Below are positions 1 to 12,555 of a stretch of DNA of 64,000 bases, piece after piece. The notes beneath the pieces were generated by a model. It was not told the DNA's origin, did not search any database, and saw only the letters and a program-made list of their open reading frames with translations. The stretch's first letter is position 1. Each line of letters starts with the position of its first letter. The stretch is from Siphonodentalium dalli (lineage: Eukaryota > Mollusca > Scaphopoda > Gadilida > Siphonodentaliidae). Both the position numbers and the translations under genes were made by a program. Where the stretch lies: positions 160,875,043-160,939,042 of the forward strand of contig CP136069.1 in the NCBI GenBank assembly GCA_032622095.1, in the 5' to 3' direction.

Positions 1-130
1 AAAAATTGTTACGAAGGAGGACCTCACAGAAACGAGCAGCAAGCTAATCAAGAAAGCTAAAGAAACAGAGGGTGTAGAAGACTCTTGGAGTTATAATGGC
101 AAACATTTTGTTAAATATACAGGCAGTTAA
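1..130 (+). pseudogene. LINE ORF1 C-terminal fragment, upstream tandem copy, cut by the window edge
   Basis: The frame ending in TAA at 128-130 reads KIVTKEDLTETSSKLIKKA, then a V-E-D-S-W-S-Y-N-G-K pattern and a short tail. The EDLT...L...A...SW..NGK signature is typical of the C-terminal domain of L1/CR1-type ORF1 proteins, RNA-binding chaperones that coat the retrotransposon transcript. It is the same sequence as 4624-4753 in the second tandem copy. The upstream part is outside the window, so whether this copy has the same breaks as the other cannot be seen. Confidence 0.6.
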
Positions 131-895
131 CAGAAGAAAATTATTAACACTTCTGACATCAAAATGCTAAATACATATTTCAGGCCAATGGCATGGCCCA
201 TCTTTGCATCTTTGCATAATTATTTATGCATATATAAATATAGTTATCCTTGAATAAGACATGTAAAGTGCTCATCATATCAAGCTACTGTAAAAAGAGT
301 AGTCCTTTAATTCATATAACTGAATGAATTAAACTATATCCAAAAGATACCACATTATTTGGGACTTGAAATTTACTGAACAATTAAATTATATACAGTT
401 GCCTTTTCATTATCATAGGCTCTACATACTAATTGGTATATGCAATGTAATGCTTATTTAGATGCACACATTTGGTATATTGTTTTTTATATGTCACCTG
501 CTGGCTAAAAATAAAATATGTGCGTATGCTGCTTGTCCTAATCCATAAACTGGATTGGAACAAGTTGTATACCAGTATATTTATTGACTAAAAAATAGTA
601 TACTAGTATATTAATTGACTGAATAAATTAAACTATATGCAATGTTATTTCACTATCCAAAAGATTCCACTTAACATCTGGTCTATGAAACAAATGGTAT
701 ATTATATGGAACTTAATGACTATGTACATACATTTGGTACATTATTTATTATATGCCACCTGCTGGCTAAAATAACATGATAATACATTATATGTAAAAA
801 CAATTTGTACATTACATGAAATATAATAGCTATTTATGTGCAAACATCTGGTAAATTAGTTGTCATATGATACCTGCTGGCTAAATATAAAATAT

Positions 896-941
<46 letters not shown>

Positions 942-1870
942 ATACTGATCGTTATAATCCATATATTGGCTTGGAACAAGTGGCATACTAATATAGTCAT
1001 ATAACTGAATAAATTAAACTATATCTAAAAGATACCACATTATTTGTGATTTGAAATTTACAGCACAAATTAAATTATATGCAGTTGCCTTTTCATTATC
1101 ACAAGCTCTACATACTAATTGGTATATGGAATGTAATGCCTATTTATATGCACACATTGTGTATATTGTTTATTATATGCCACCCGCTGGCTAAAAATTA
1201 AATGTTTGTGTGCTGCTTGTCCTGATCCATACACTGGCTTGGAACAAGTCGTATACTGGTATATTTATTGATTGAATAATAGTATACTATTATATGTATT
1301 GAGTGAATTAATTAAAATATATACAATGTTATTGAACGTTTCAAAAGATTCCACAAAACATCTGGTATATGAAACAATTGGTACATTATATGGAACTTAA
1401 TGTATGACTATGTACATACATTTGGTACCTTATTTATTATATGTCACCTGATGGCTAAAACATGATAATACATTTTATGTACAAACAATTTGTACATTAT
1501 ATGAAATTTAATAGCTATTTATGTGCAAACATCTGGTACATTATTTGGTATACGACACCTGCTGGCTAAATATAACATATTATTGTATACTGCTTGTTAT
1601 AATCCATATATTGGCTTGGAACTAGTGGCATACTAATATATTCATATAACTGAATAAATTAAACTATATCCAAAAGATACCACATTATTTGTGATTTGAA
1701 TTTTACTGAACAAATTAAATTATATGCAACTGTTGCCTTTTCATTACAATAGGATCAACATACTAATTGGTATATGAAATGTAATGCTTATTTATATGCA
1801 CACATTCGGTATATTGCTTGCTATATGCCACCTGCTGTATATATTTATAAACACGATATATATTTCTAAA
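131..1870 (+). repeat. AT-rich internal tandem repeat, about 650-690 bp, nearly three copies
   Basis: A block beginning ttcatataactgaat occurs near 313, 993 and 1641. It runs through aaaagataccacattattt, a gttgccttttcatta segment and a catactaattggtatatg segment. A second block containing cacctgctggcta and cttggaacaagt alternates with it about every 330 bp. The third copy ends near 1830. No coding potential is visible. The same array recurs at about 4754-6493 in the second 4.64-kb unit. Confidence 0.8.
901..936. repeat. (AT)n microsatellite
   Basis: About 36 bases of uninterrupted AT. The matching run in the second tandem copy (about 5525-5552) is shorter, so the length changed after the duplication. 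Confidence 0.95.
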
Positions 1871-1872
1871 AA

Positions 1873-2235
1873 AAGACTTGCAAAGAAATATTTAAGTAAC
1901 TTTAACTTTTAAACTGTCACAATAAATGCATCGTATGCCCCACCCCCGCCAACTACACTAAGACACATGACAAAACCTCTTATTAGTAGGTATATATATG
2001 TGTATATATATGTATATGTATGTATATGTATGTATGTAATGTATGTATATGTATGTATATGTATGTATATGTATATATATATGTGTATATATTTATAAAA
2101 AATATATATATTTAAAAAAATAATTGCAAAGAAATATTTAAGTAACTTTAACTTTTAAACTATCACATTAAATGCATCGTATGACCCACCCCGCCAACTA
2201 CACTAAGACACATGACAAAACCCCCTTATTATTAG
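1873..2235 (+). repeat. Direct repeat pair of about 110 bp flanking an ATGT/AT microsatellite
   Basis: A block with gcaaagaaatatttaagtaa, then gcatcgtatg and a C-rich cccacccc...gccaactacac segment, occurs at about 1875-1985 and again at about 2122-2232. Between them lies a run of tatg/tata repeats (1988-2090). The same arrangement is at about 6495-6855, with a longer ATGT run (about 6607-6725). Confidence 0.85.
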
Positions 2236-2690
2236 GCAACACATGACAAGACCCTCATTACAAAGTATACTTGATGAAAAATCAGTTAAATACATTCAGA
2301 AACCCCTTATTATTCTTCAATAATATCATTAACCCAACCAGGCCCACCCTACTATACAATATTAATCAAAATCAATTATGAGTCCCCCACCCATCAAACA
2401 TTTCCAGGCAATTAATTCTTTATGAACCACAGAAGTACCACCTACTGATAAGTGATAATTAAATTCAGAAACCCCTTATTACTCTCAAATGATTATATAA
2501 GTTATAACCCAACCAGGTCTACCCGTACTAAGTATGACCCCCACCCATCAGGCACATTGGGGAGGGGCACATGGACATGCAGTAGCGACAACAGTGTTCC
2601 GGCCATTTCCGGTTTCTCAATATGTGAACGAGGAAAACGTGTCTTTTTGCAGAGCTCAAAAGTTATATAAATTCAATAAATTATTGGATA
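2236..2690. other. No gene seen; C-rich direct repeats
   Basis: Short repeated phrases such as cagaaaccccttatta and cccacccatca occur two or three times. I see no frame with recognisable protein similarity. The second tandem copy carries the same sequence with a few substitutions. Confidence 0.5.
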
Positions 2691-3964
2691 AACTACTTAC
2701 TTTTCTGTTTAAAATAGGTAAATGGACAATCGGAGTGGGCACCAGATAATTGTAATCGAGTTTCAGGTGAAATATTGCCAACTATAAATGAAATAAATTC
2801 CGTTTGACTTTTGTTGTGTGATATCGATAAATGACCCCATCGAACTTTGCTTTGATTTTGTAACAAGTTATACGTTAAAATTTCAGAATACAAACAAATG
2901 ACAATAGACAATAAATATTGGCATTAATGTTGGACAAGGTTGTATTTCATGTTATTATTTTTTTAAAGGTAATAATCATCTGAAAAAGTAACCTATTTTC
3001 GTGCATAAAAAAGCTAAAGAAATCATCAGTAACTTCCCGTAACTCACGTGCCATGTTATTGGTAATCCAATTGGCTATGGAATGCATATTTTTATTTTTT
3101 ATTTGGCTAGCCTTTTCATTGTGTTTTGACTTAGTAAATACCACTACCCTACACGAATCAACATTATTTACATTGTGCGGCAATGGTATGGAGGGAATAG
3201 TATGAGAGGTTCTGCCAACATGACTATGAATTAAGTTCTCTAGCTACAGTAGTATTCTTCAATGTGCATTAACTGCCCAAATTATCAATTTGATTGATTA
3301 TAATGATCTGGCTAGCACCTCTAGGGGAAGTTCTGCCCAAATTTTTAATTTGATTGGACACGGATGGTTTTAAGGATCTGGCAAGCGCCTTCAGCGGAAG
3401 TTCTGCCCAAATTCTCGGGAAACAACAATGCTAGTACATGTAGCAGGCCTACACGTGTTGGCGACAACAGAAGTCTGGTCAGACTTGTCACTGAACAAAC
3501 TTTTGTAGCGATTAAAGAGTTAAAAAAAAGTATTAAATAAAGCGTTGAACAAGCAACACACCGAGATGTGAACCAGACAATTGTAATTGAGTTTGAGGTG
3601 CAATTTTGTCAACGATATTTGAAACACATTTAGTTTAACTTAATAGTGTTGTGGTGGCTGTCATTTTGATGAATGACTGCACCGAGTAATGATTTGATTA
3701 TGAAACCATTTAGACATTAAAATGTTGGGGGAATAAAAGTAACAGTGCACAATGAACATTGATATTTATCATAGCCATGGCCAAATTCTAAGCTTAGAAG
3801 ATTTTGATGTAATAATCATCTGAATAGATAGCATATTTTCATGCATAAAAAATGAACAGATATTCAAAAACTTTCATGCCATGTAACTGGTAATCTAATT
3901 CGCTATGGAGTACATATCTTTATTTTTTATTTTGGTAAGATTTTAACCGTGTTATGACTTAGTT
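2690..3964 (+). repeat. Older diverged duplication inside the 4.64-kb unit
   Basis: The segment from about 2735 to 3145 (agataattgtaatcgagttt ... gtaataatcatctgaa ... gttttgacttagt) is related to about 3578-3964 (agacaattgtaattgagttt ... gtaataatcatctgaa ... gttatgacttagt) at clearly lower similarity than the 4.64-kb duplication. Between them is a short array near 3265-3420 in which ctgcccaaatt recurs about every 75 bp. This is a third, older layer of duplication. Short open frames here (2693-2911, 2947-3183, minus strand) show no family signature. Confidence 0.7.
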
Positions 3965-4753
3965 ATGAAGCAGAAAGTTGTAACAAATGGAAATGGTCAA
4001 ACTCAGCAAACAATTCAATTCGGTCCTGGAAAAGCGAAAAATGATGGAAACTAACTTGACAAAATAGTAGCGGAAATAAACTCAATGAACACAAAACTGG
4101 AAGCATTAGTAACGAAAGATCACCTAAATCAACAATTAATGCCTTTGGTGAAGACTGAAGATCTGGACAAGAAGTTGGAAAAAATGAAAATTGACTTTGA
4201 CAAAAAAGTAGAAAATGTAAATGAAGAATTCAAAAGAAAATGTTTGACAAAGAAACAAGAATGGACAATATGGACAAGGAAATTAGTGAAATGAAAGATG
4301 ATTCTGTAAAAAAAAAGATATAACTATAAACAATATTACCCTAGAAAACATCAAACTACACGAAACACTAAACAGACTCGAACAACAAACACGCAAAGAT
4401 AGCATAAGGATATATGGCATTGGAAACGACAAGAAGGGTGAAACAGCCGATGAATGTGAATCTGAAATTGTAAAAATACTGCAGAATAACCTGAATTTAA
4501 ATATAAACAAAGAGGACATAAGCATTGCACACAGACTCGGGCCATATGTGAATAGCCAAAACAATTTGTGACAAGGAGAATGAAGAATCTGGTGATTCAG
4601 ACCAGGAGGCAACTTAAATGACAAAAAATTGTTACGAAGGAGGACCTCACAGAAACGAGCAGCAAGCTAATCAAGAAAGCTAAAGAAACAGAGGGTGTAG
4701 AAGACTCTTGGAGTTATAATGGCAAACATTTTGTTAAATATACAGGCAGTTAA
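3965..4753 (+). pseudogene. Non-LTR retrotransposon ORF1 remnant (coiled coil, RRM-like, C-terminal domain)
   Basis: Joined over three frames this is an ORF1p-like protein. From 4085 comes a Lys/Glu-rich coiled coil (MNTKLEALVTKDHLNQQL...). From about 4319 another frame gives an RRM-like region: RKDSIRIYGIGNDKKGE, then SEIVKILQNNLNLNI and EDISIAHRLG. A third frame from about 4560 gives FVTRRMKNLVIQTRRQLK, a TGA, then the EDLT...SW..NGK C-terminal domain ending at 4753. This order matches L1/CR1-type ORF1 RNA-binding proteins. At least two frameshifts and one stop make it non-functional. No ORF2 follows; the next 3.8 kb is AT-rich repeat. It sits at the head of the 4.64-kb unit. The family is clear, the clade is not. 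Confidence 0.7.
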
Positions 4754-5520
4754 CAGAAGAAAATTATTAACACTTCTGACATCAAAATGCTAAATACATA
4801 TTTCAGGCCAATGGCATGGCCCATCTTTGCATCTTTGCATAATTATTTATGCATATATAAATATAGTTATCCTTGAATAAGACATGTAAAGTGCTCATCA
4901 TATCAAGCTACTGTAAAAAGAGTAGTCCTTTAATTCATATAACTGAATGAATTAAACTATATCCAAAAGATACCACATTATTTGGGACTTGAAATTTACT
5001 GAACAATTAAATTATATACAGTTGCCTTTTCATTATCATAGGCTCTACATACTAATTGGTATATGCAATGTAATGCTTATTTAGATGCACACATTTGGTA
5101 TATTGTTTTTTATATGTCACCTGCTGGCTAAAAATAAAATATGTGCGTATGCTGCTTGTCCTAATCCATAAACTGGATTGGAACAAGTTGTATACCAGTA
5201 TATTTATTGACTAAAAAATAGTATACTAGTATATTAATTGACTGAATAAATTAAACTATATGCAATGTTATTTCACTATCCAAAAGATTCCACTTAACAT
5301 CTGGTCTATGAAACAAATGGTATATTATATGGAACTTAATGACTATGTACATACATTTGGTACATTATTTATTATATATGCCACCTGCTGGCTAAAATAA
5401 CATGATAATACATTATATGTACAAACAATTTGTACATTACATGAAATATAATAGCTATTTATGTGCAAACATCTGGTAAATTAGTTGTCATATGATACCT
5501 GCTGGCTAAATATAAAATAT

Positions 5521-5558
<38 letters not shown>

Positions 5559-8500
5559 ATACTGATCGTTATAATCCATATATTGGCTTGGAACAAGTGG
5601 CATACTAATATAGTCATATAACTGAATAAACTAAACTATATCTAAAAGATACCACATTATTTGTGATTTGAAATTTACAGCACAAATTAAATTATATGCA
5701 GTTGCCTTTTCATTATCACAAGCTCTACATACTAATTGGTATATGGAATGTAATGCCTATTTATATGCACACATTGTGTATATTGTTTATTATATGCCAC
5801 CCGCTGGCTAAAAATTAAATGTTTGTGTGCTGCTTGTCCTGATCCATACACTGGCTTGGAACAAGTCGTATACTGGTATATTTATTGATTGAATAATAGT
5901 ATACTATTATATGTATTGAGTGAATTAATTAAAATATATACAATGTTATTGAACGTTTCAAAAGATTCCACAAAACATCTGGTTTATGAAACAATTGGTA
6001 CATTATATGGAACTTAATGTATGACTATGTACATACATTTGGTACCTTATTTATTATATGTCACCTGATGGCTAAACTAACATGATAATACATTTTATGT
6101 ACAAACAATTTGTACATTATATGAAATTTAATAGCTATTTATGTGCAAACATCTGGTACATTATTTGGTATACGACACCTGCTGGCTAAATATAACATAT
6201 TATTGTATACTGCTTGTTATAATCCATATATTGGCTTGGAACTAGTGGCATACTAATATATTCATATAACTGAATAAATTAAACTATATCCAAAAGATAC
6301 CACATTATTTGTGATTTGAATTTTACTGAACAAATTAAATTATATGCAACTGTTGCCTTTTCATTACAATAGGATCAACATACTAATTGGTATATGAAAT
6401 GTAATGCTTATTTATATGCACACATTCGGTATATTGCTTGCTATATGCCACCTGCTGTATATATTTATAAACACGATATATATTTCTAAAAAAAGACTTG
6501 CAAAGAAATATTTAAGTAACTTTAACTTTTAAACTGTCACAATAAATGCATCGTATGCCCCACCCCGCCAACTACACTAAGACACATGACAAAACCTCTT
6601 ATTAGTAGGTATATATATGTGTATATATATGTATATGTATGTATATGTATGTATGTAATGTATGTATATGTATGTATATGTATGTATATGTATGTATATG
6701 TATGTATATGTATATATATGTGTATATATTTATAAAAAATATATATATTTAAAAAAATAATTGCAAAGAAATATTTAAGTAACTTTAACTTTTAAACTAT
6801 CACATTAAATGCATCGTATGACCCACCCCCGCCAACTACACTAAGACACATGACAAAACCCCCTTATTATTAGGCAACACATGACAAGACCCTCATTACA
6901 AAGTATACTTGATGAAAAATCAGTTAAATACATTCAGAAACCCCTTATTATTCTTCAATAATATCATTAACCCAACCAGGCCCACCCTACTATACAATAT
7001 TAATCAAAATCAATTATGAGTCCCCCACCCATCAAACATTTCCAGGCAATTAATTCTTTATGAACCACAGAAGTACCACCTACTGATAAGTGATAATTAA
7101 ATTCAGAAACCCCTTATTACTCTCAAATGATTATATAAGTTATAACCCAACCAGGCCTACCCGTACTAAGTATGACCCCCCACCCATCAGGCACATTGGG
7201 GAGGGGCACATGGACATGCAGTAGCGACAACAGTGTTCCGGCCAATTCCGGTTTCTCAATATGTGAACGAGGAAAACGTGTCTTTTTGCAGAGCTCAAAA
7301 GTTATATAAATTCAATAAATTATTGGATAAACTACTTACTTTTCTGTTTAAAATAGGTAAATGGACAATCGGAGTGGGCACCAGATAATTGTAATCGAGT
7401 TTCAGGTGAAATATTGCCAACTATAAATGAAATAAATTCCGTTTGACTTTTGTTGTGTGATATCGATAAATGACCCCATCGAACTTTGCTTTGATTTTGT
7501 AACAAGTTATACGTTAAAATTTCAGAATACAAACAAATGACAATAGACAATAAATATTGGCATTAATGTTGGACAAGGTTGTATTTCATGTTATTATTTT
7601 TTTAAAGGTAATAATCATCTGAAAAAGTAACCTATTTTCGTGCATAAAAAAGCTAAAGAAATCATCAGTAACTTCCCGTAACTCACGTGCCATGTTATTG
7701 GTAATCCAATTGGCTATGGAATGCATATTTTTATTTTTTATTTGGCTAGCCTTTTCATTGTGTTTTGACTTAGTAAATACCACTACCCTACACGAATCAA
7801 CATTATTTACATTGTGCGGCAATGGTATGGAGGGAATAGTATGAGAGGTTCTGCCAACATGACTATGAATTAAGTTCTCTAGCTACAGTAGTATTCTTCA
7901 ATGTGCATTAACTGCCCAAATTATCAATTTGATTGATTATAATGATCTGGCTAGCGCCTCTAGGGGAAGTTCTGCCCAAATTTTTAATTTGATTGGACAC
8001 GGATGGTTTTAAGGATCTGGCAAGCGCCTTCAGCGGAAGTTCTGCCCAAATTCTCGGGAAACAACAATGCTAGTACATGTAGCAGGCCTACACGTGTTGG
8101 CGACAACAGAAGTCTGGTCAGACTTGTCACTGAACAAACTTTTGTAGCGATTAAAGAGTAAAAAAAAGTATTAAATAAAGCGTTGAACAAGCAACACACC
8201 GAGATGTGAACCAGACAATTGTAATTGAGTTTGAGGTGCAATTTTGTCAACGATATTTGAAACACATTTAGTTTAACTTAATAGTGTTGTGGTGGCTGTC
8301 ATTTTGATGAATGACTGCACCGAGTAATGATTTGATTATGAAACCATTTAGACATTAAAATGTTGGGGGAATAAAAGTAACAGTGCACAATGAATATTGA
8401 TATTTATCATAGCCATGGCCAAATTCCAAGCTTAGAAGATTTTGATGTAATAATCATCTGAATAGATAGCCTATTTTCATGCATAAAAAATGAACAGATA

Positions 8501-8603
8501 TTCAAAAACTTTCATGCCATGTAACTGGTAATCTAATTCGCTATGGAGTACATATCTTTATTTTTTATTTTGGTAAGATTTTAACCGTGTTATGACTTAG
8601 TTA
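4754..8603 (+). repeat. Second copy of the AT-rich repeats and flanking modules
   Basis: This segment repeats 131-3964 in the same order: three roughly 670-bp repeats, an AT run near 5525, an ATGT run near 6607-6725, C-rich direct repeats, and the diverged internal duplicate ending at 8603. Differences from the first copy are scattered single substitutions and microsatellite length changes. No gene is seen. Confidence 0.9.
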
Positions 8604-10529
8604 ATGCCAATGCCCTTTAAAAATGGATGCTGTTGATATTCTGCTCATATCCCGCCCAATGACATTAACATTTGTCTCACACAAGAGAACAACAAGAGTT
8701 TCAAGAAAACAACTGATTGTTGTGTTGATAATATGAAATCAATTCATTAATAATATATTGTGAACAACATTTTAGGCTAGACAACTTCCTGTTTACATTG
8801 TCTGAGCATGTTCATGTAAATCTGCGGGTCAAAGCACGCCCAAGATTGAGGTACTAAATGTATTCCTTGAATTAGGACAATTTTAGGTACAATGTACACA
8901 TTAACTTGATTTAGGTTAACTGTACCATGTGACTAGTTACCAGGACCCACTCCACCACTTGCTACATGCTCCACATATACCGATATCAACATCAAATTCA
9001 ATGTTGATTGATCGGCAGCAGTAGTCCATTTTTTATCAAAACAAATAACAAATCTAACTCAAATGTTAGTCAATTTTCACTTATGAAAATAGGGTATGTG
9101 GTATTTTCTTAAAACTATTCTAGCGAATACTCATTGATGAGTAGTTACCCCTAAGGGAATGCTCAGATAATATTCAAGTTTAACAAATCAAATGATAGGT
9201 TGTAATTGTTGAACTTATTATCTGAACATTTCCCTTAAATAGTAAAATGTACTTTTATTTGTGTTATACTTGTATTACATGTATCTGTCGTCTGATTATT
9301 TCCAAATGAATAATAGACCATTCCAATGCACTTTTATAACTGAGTGGGAACTTCCATTTAGTACACGTAGAAATGGTTAATCGATAATAACTGGCAGTCT
9401 ATCATGTCCTTCTATACTACCGGTACTGTACAACTCAACTTCTCAAGATCACCTTATATGTATTCATCTGACTCCAGTTTTATCTATTGCAGTAGTGATG
9501 CTTGGGCACAGGAAGTTGCATTATCACTTTAATACAGGATAGTTTTGTATTCTGTAATAAAAATTAACCTTTGGTCTTTCCCCAAGATCTGTTACCTGTA
9601 TATCTGGCGATTGTCTTCGTTGTTGTCTCATGCCAATCAACCTCCGGTTAAATTTAAACAAATGTGCTAATGATTTCTCAGGCACATACAAGTTTTCAAT
9701 CAATCATTCTACATTTATTAGTGTTATTGCTAGAAACCAAATATATACCATACAATCTTCACATATCCTAACTGAAAATAGGCAATTGATTTTACAAGCT
9801 TTTTGTCCCTTAATACACCAACACGACCAACAGACTAATGTAGGAGAGATATTACTACACTGAATTATGGATAGAAAGCACATTAGCAGTGTCTACAGAC
9901 ATTATTTGGCAACTTCTGGGTGACATAATGAGTTGACAGAATTTTTTTTCCGAAGTCCGAATTAAAAAAAATTGACAAAAAAAAATATTCATTGGAATTA
10001 TTTTTTTTTGTGCTTTCTATATGATGGTAGATGTCTCTGGCTTTGAAAAACGTTGAAAATTTGATCGCCACTTGATTTTCTTCAAAAACCTGTGTTATCG
10101 CTACATGCAGCACATGGACATGTATAACGCTATAGGAACTTACTAATCCGACTGGAAATAAGCACAATAAATCTATCTCAAAATTGACAACTATAACTCT
10201 CCGTGTGTCCCTTTTCTGTGAAACCTAGCAGTAATATAACAAAATGAGAACATCCAGCATTCGTGAAAATTATCCTCGAAGTTGTCGCTGTTGAATAAAT
10301 ACAGAGAGTTGGCCAAAAAACCAGACACACTCATGCCATACGCATCAAACGCACGAAATTCTCGGCTCTCTATGGAACAATAAAAATGTCGAACACTCGG
10401 ACAGAGGTCAGGCTACCTCAATTGATATAGCAGTCAATCGCTTTGGATCCGTCAGATCGACAAGATACAACGACCTGAATGTAGGAACAATATACATGCG
10501 GAGCACATAACAGTCCACTGTCTATTTTA
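8604..10529. other. Intergenic; no gene seen except a small MITE
   Basis: Unique AT-rich sequence. Open frames at 9630-9863 (+) and 9883-10167 (-) are short, of biased composition and match no family I know. The only structured object is the hairpin element at 9152-9237. Confidence 0.5.
9152..9237. mobile_element. 86-bp MITE-like hairpin, family with 32593-32667
   Basis: The left arm 9152-9186 and right arm 9206-9237 are inverted repeats (outer arm TAAGGGAA, inner part close to AGATAATAAGTTCAACAA). The right arm is nearly identical to the right arm of the hairpin at 32593-32667, 23 kb away. Shared arms with different centres indicate a dispersed non-autonomous element. No transposase source is visible, and the target duplication is unclear. 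Confidence 0.65.
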
Positions 10530-11430
10530 AAGGTGCTCGGTCCGATCGGTCGCTCCTAGATTGCTGTTTCTTTGGCCCCGCGTTTAGAGAGCGTTTGGTT
10601 CGAGTCGGGGGCCGTCCGTCGGGGCTCGGAGTGATTGGATGTCGATGTTTGTGGTTTGCGATTTCTTTTGTTTGTGGGGCGGAGCTTGCCTGTCGGACGG
10701 GCAGTCTTGCGGATGAGGATGGATGGCTCTAAGGCAAGTGGTAATAATAGCCGCTTGATTTTGGAGTCCGTTTGGCCGGCGGGTTATGTCGCGCGGGCAG
10801 TGGGGGTAGCGGGCGTTGGCGTCGATGTCTTGTCGCCCTGGGCTTTGATGTGTGGGTTCCTCGACTCGAATCAGATATGTTTTGCCCCCGGGGCCGGAGG
10901 GGTAGTGGGTTGGGGCGTCTGGTCGGTTTGAGTACCTTTAAGGGATATTGTCCATACACAGGTGTGAGAAAAAAAAATATATATATTGTCAACCTTTTGA
11001 TTGCACATAATTGTGCCTCCATGCGCTGGAGGGTTTGCGCGGTATGGTCTTGCGGGCGTTTTGTCGTGGGGAGCGGTATGATGCCGGGATGTGGGCGGGG
11101 GCATGCACATGGGATACATCTGTATCGTGGCTGACTGCGTGTGAGGTGGGATCTTGGTGGTTCGGCATGTGGTGGTGGTGCCGGAATTTGCCTGTATATA
11201 GCGTACAATTATCTTGCAAGAATAAATCATGCATGTGTTGGAGGGCAGGTTCCGGTAGCGCCGTTGCAGGTGGAGCTACATGGGTTTTGCTTCTCATGTC
11301 TTTTGCTTTGATGGGTTTGCGTGTTGTGTGCGTGTGTCCGTTCATTTTCTGGCGCCATGTGGTTTTCTGTGGCGGAGTGCCCGCGATGGCGAGCCATGCG
11401 GACTGCCGGCGTATGGACGTCCCTAACCTC
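10530..11430. other. GC-rich, G/T-skewed island
   Basis: Base composition changes abruptly from about 35% GC to well over 50%, with G and T in excess on the plus strand and many CpGs. It contains GC tracts such as gggggccgtccgtcgggg. Open frames appear on both strands (10635-11433 + and 10729-11345 -), but none has a recognisable domain; they follow from the lack of A/T-rich stops. It could be a CpG-island promoter, a GC-rich LINE 5' UTR (the LINE remnant starts 1.1 kb downstream) or transferred DNA. Confidence 0.4.
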
Positions 11431-12555
11431 TAGCTCGACTTATGTTATTATTATTGTATTGATTATACCACCCTTTATTGTTTTTAGTATATACAATCAT
11501 TTATTGCAGGAATGGTCTATCTCTTCCATGCCACAAATACAACAACAACATTTTAAAATAAAAATCCATAATTGAGGATTCTAACAAGATAGAGTTATCC
11601 TTCGTACTACACTCTTCGGGTACTCCGAACATTTTCGCCCGGATTTCTGTTCTAAAACTGTCTCACAGATGTAATAGTTTAAACATATTTATTTGTCTAA
11701 TTTTTATAACACATGATATATGACACATACATTGTTTATACAGACAATGGGATTGGAGGACAAGTGCTGACTCACTTATGGGTACCCCCTCTCCCATACA
11801 GATGTAATAAGAAACACCGCGAAGAGATAGACCATCTTTAATTAATTCTTCAAACCTGGTAAATGTGGTCCTGTCAGAGAATGGTTATGTCGGTGTTCCG
11901 ATCTGACAACACTGGCAATTAGCATTATAAATATATATACATGAATTATGGTATAATCTTCCTTCGGATTTATATTTATTCTGCGTGTTTTGGCGATATT
12001 CTGTTATGGGTCACTGGCATGGCGGTGCTGTGGCAGGACACAAGTTTACCTTGATTTACACGTTGTCATGATTTATAGTTGAAATACTGGAATATACCAT
12101 TCGTATGATCAATTGTAACCCATTACGAAAATAAACAGTAATCTAATGAATCTAAAAAATAATAATAAATAAATAACCAACATAAACTTAACTATGTGCT
12201 AAGGATATACTTCCCCATACATGTCATTATAGTAAATAACTATACATTATAAACATATACATGAACGGACTATATTACATAGACACCAGTAATGTAGCTA
12301 AAATATTTGATTTATTTTGATACAATGGACCAAACAAATGCAACGCTTTCCCACCACTCTATTTCCATTTTCTATTAATGTTTATCCAGAATGTATTTGA
12401 TATGGAATATCCAAACCACCCATGTCTAATTATGCTTGATCTCCCCTCCATAACCCTAGAATGTCACCAATTGTGCTTCCGTAATAACTCAAAATAGGAA
12501 AACAATAAATATTATGATCGGTGAAATAAATCTTGGTGAACTCCAGGCTGGTAAA
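11431..12555. other. No gene seen
   Basis: AT-rich sequence between the GC island and the LINE remnant. It may include the 5' part of the LINE (its ORF1 region), but I find no ORF1 motif here. Confidence 0.4.

Larger units (their letters stand above)
1..8603 (+). repeat. Direct tandem duplication of a 4.64-kb unit
   Basis: Bases 1-3964 recur almost base for base at 4624-8603. The offset is 4,623 at the left edge and 4,639 from about 2,690 on; the difference is mostly in AT and ATGT run lengths. Similarity stops sharply at 3964/8603. After 8603 the second copy continues as taatgccaatgccc, which resembles an older internal duplicate at about 3135 (taaataccactaccc), so this is the native flank. 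After 3964 the first copy instead enters the ORF1 remnant. The repeated unit is therefore 3965-8603, and the 5' part of the first copy lies outside the window. An assembly artefact is possible. Confidence 0.9.

Noticed and set aside
2693-3183. Two minus-strand ORFs repeated at 7332-7822
   Set aside because: Their conservation only reflects the recent 4.64-kb duplication; no domain and not conserved in the older internal duplicate.
10635-11433. Several ORFs of 98-159 codons on both strands
   Set aside because: They lie in a GC-rich island where stops are rare; no domain, low-complexity composition, and both strands equally open.
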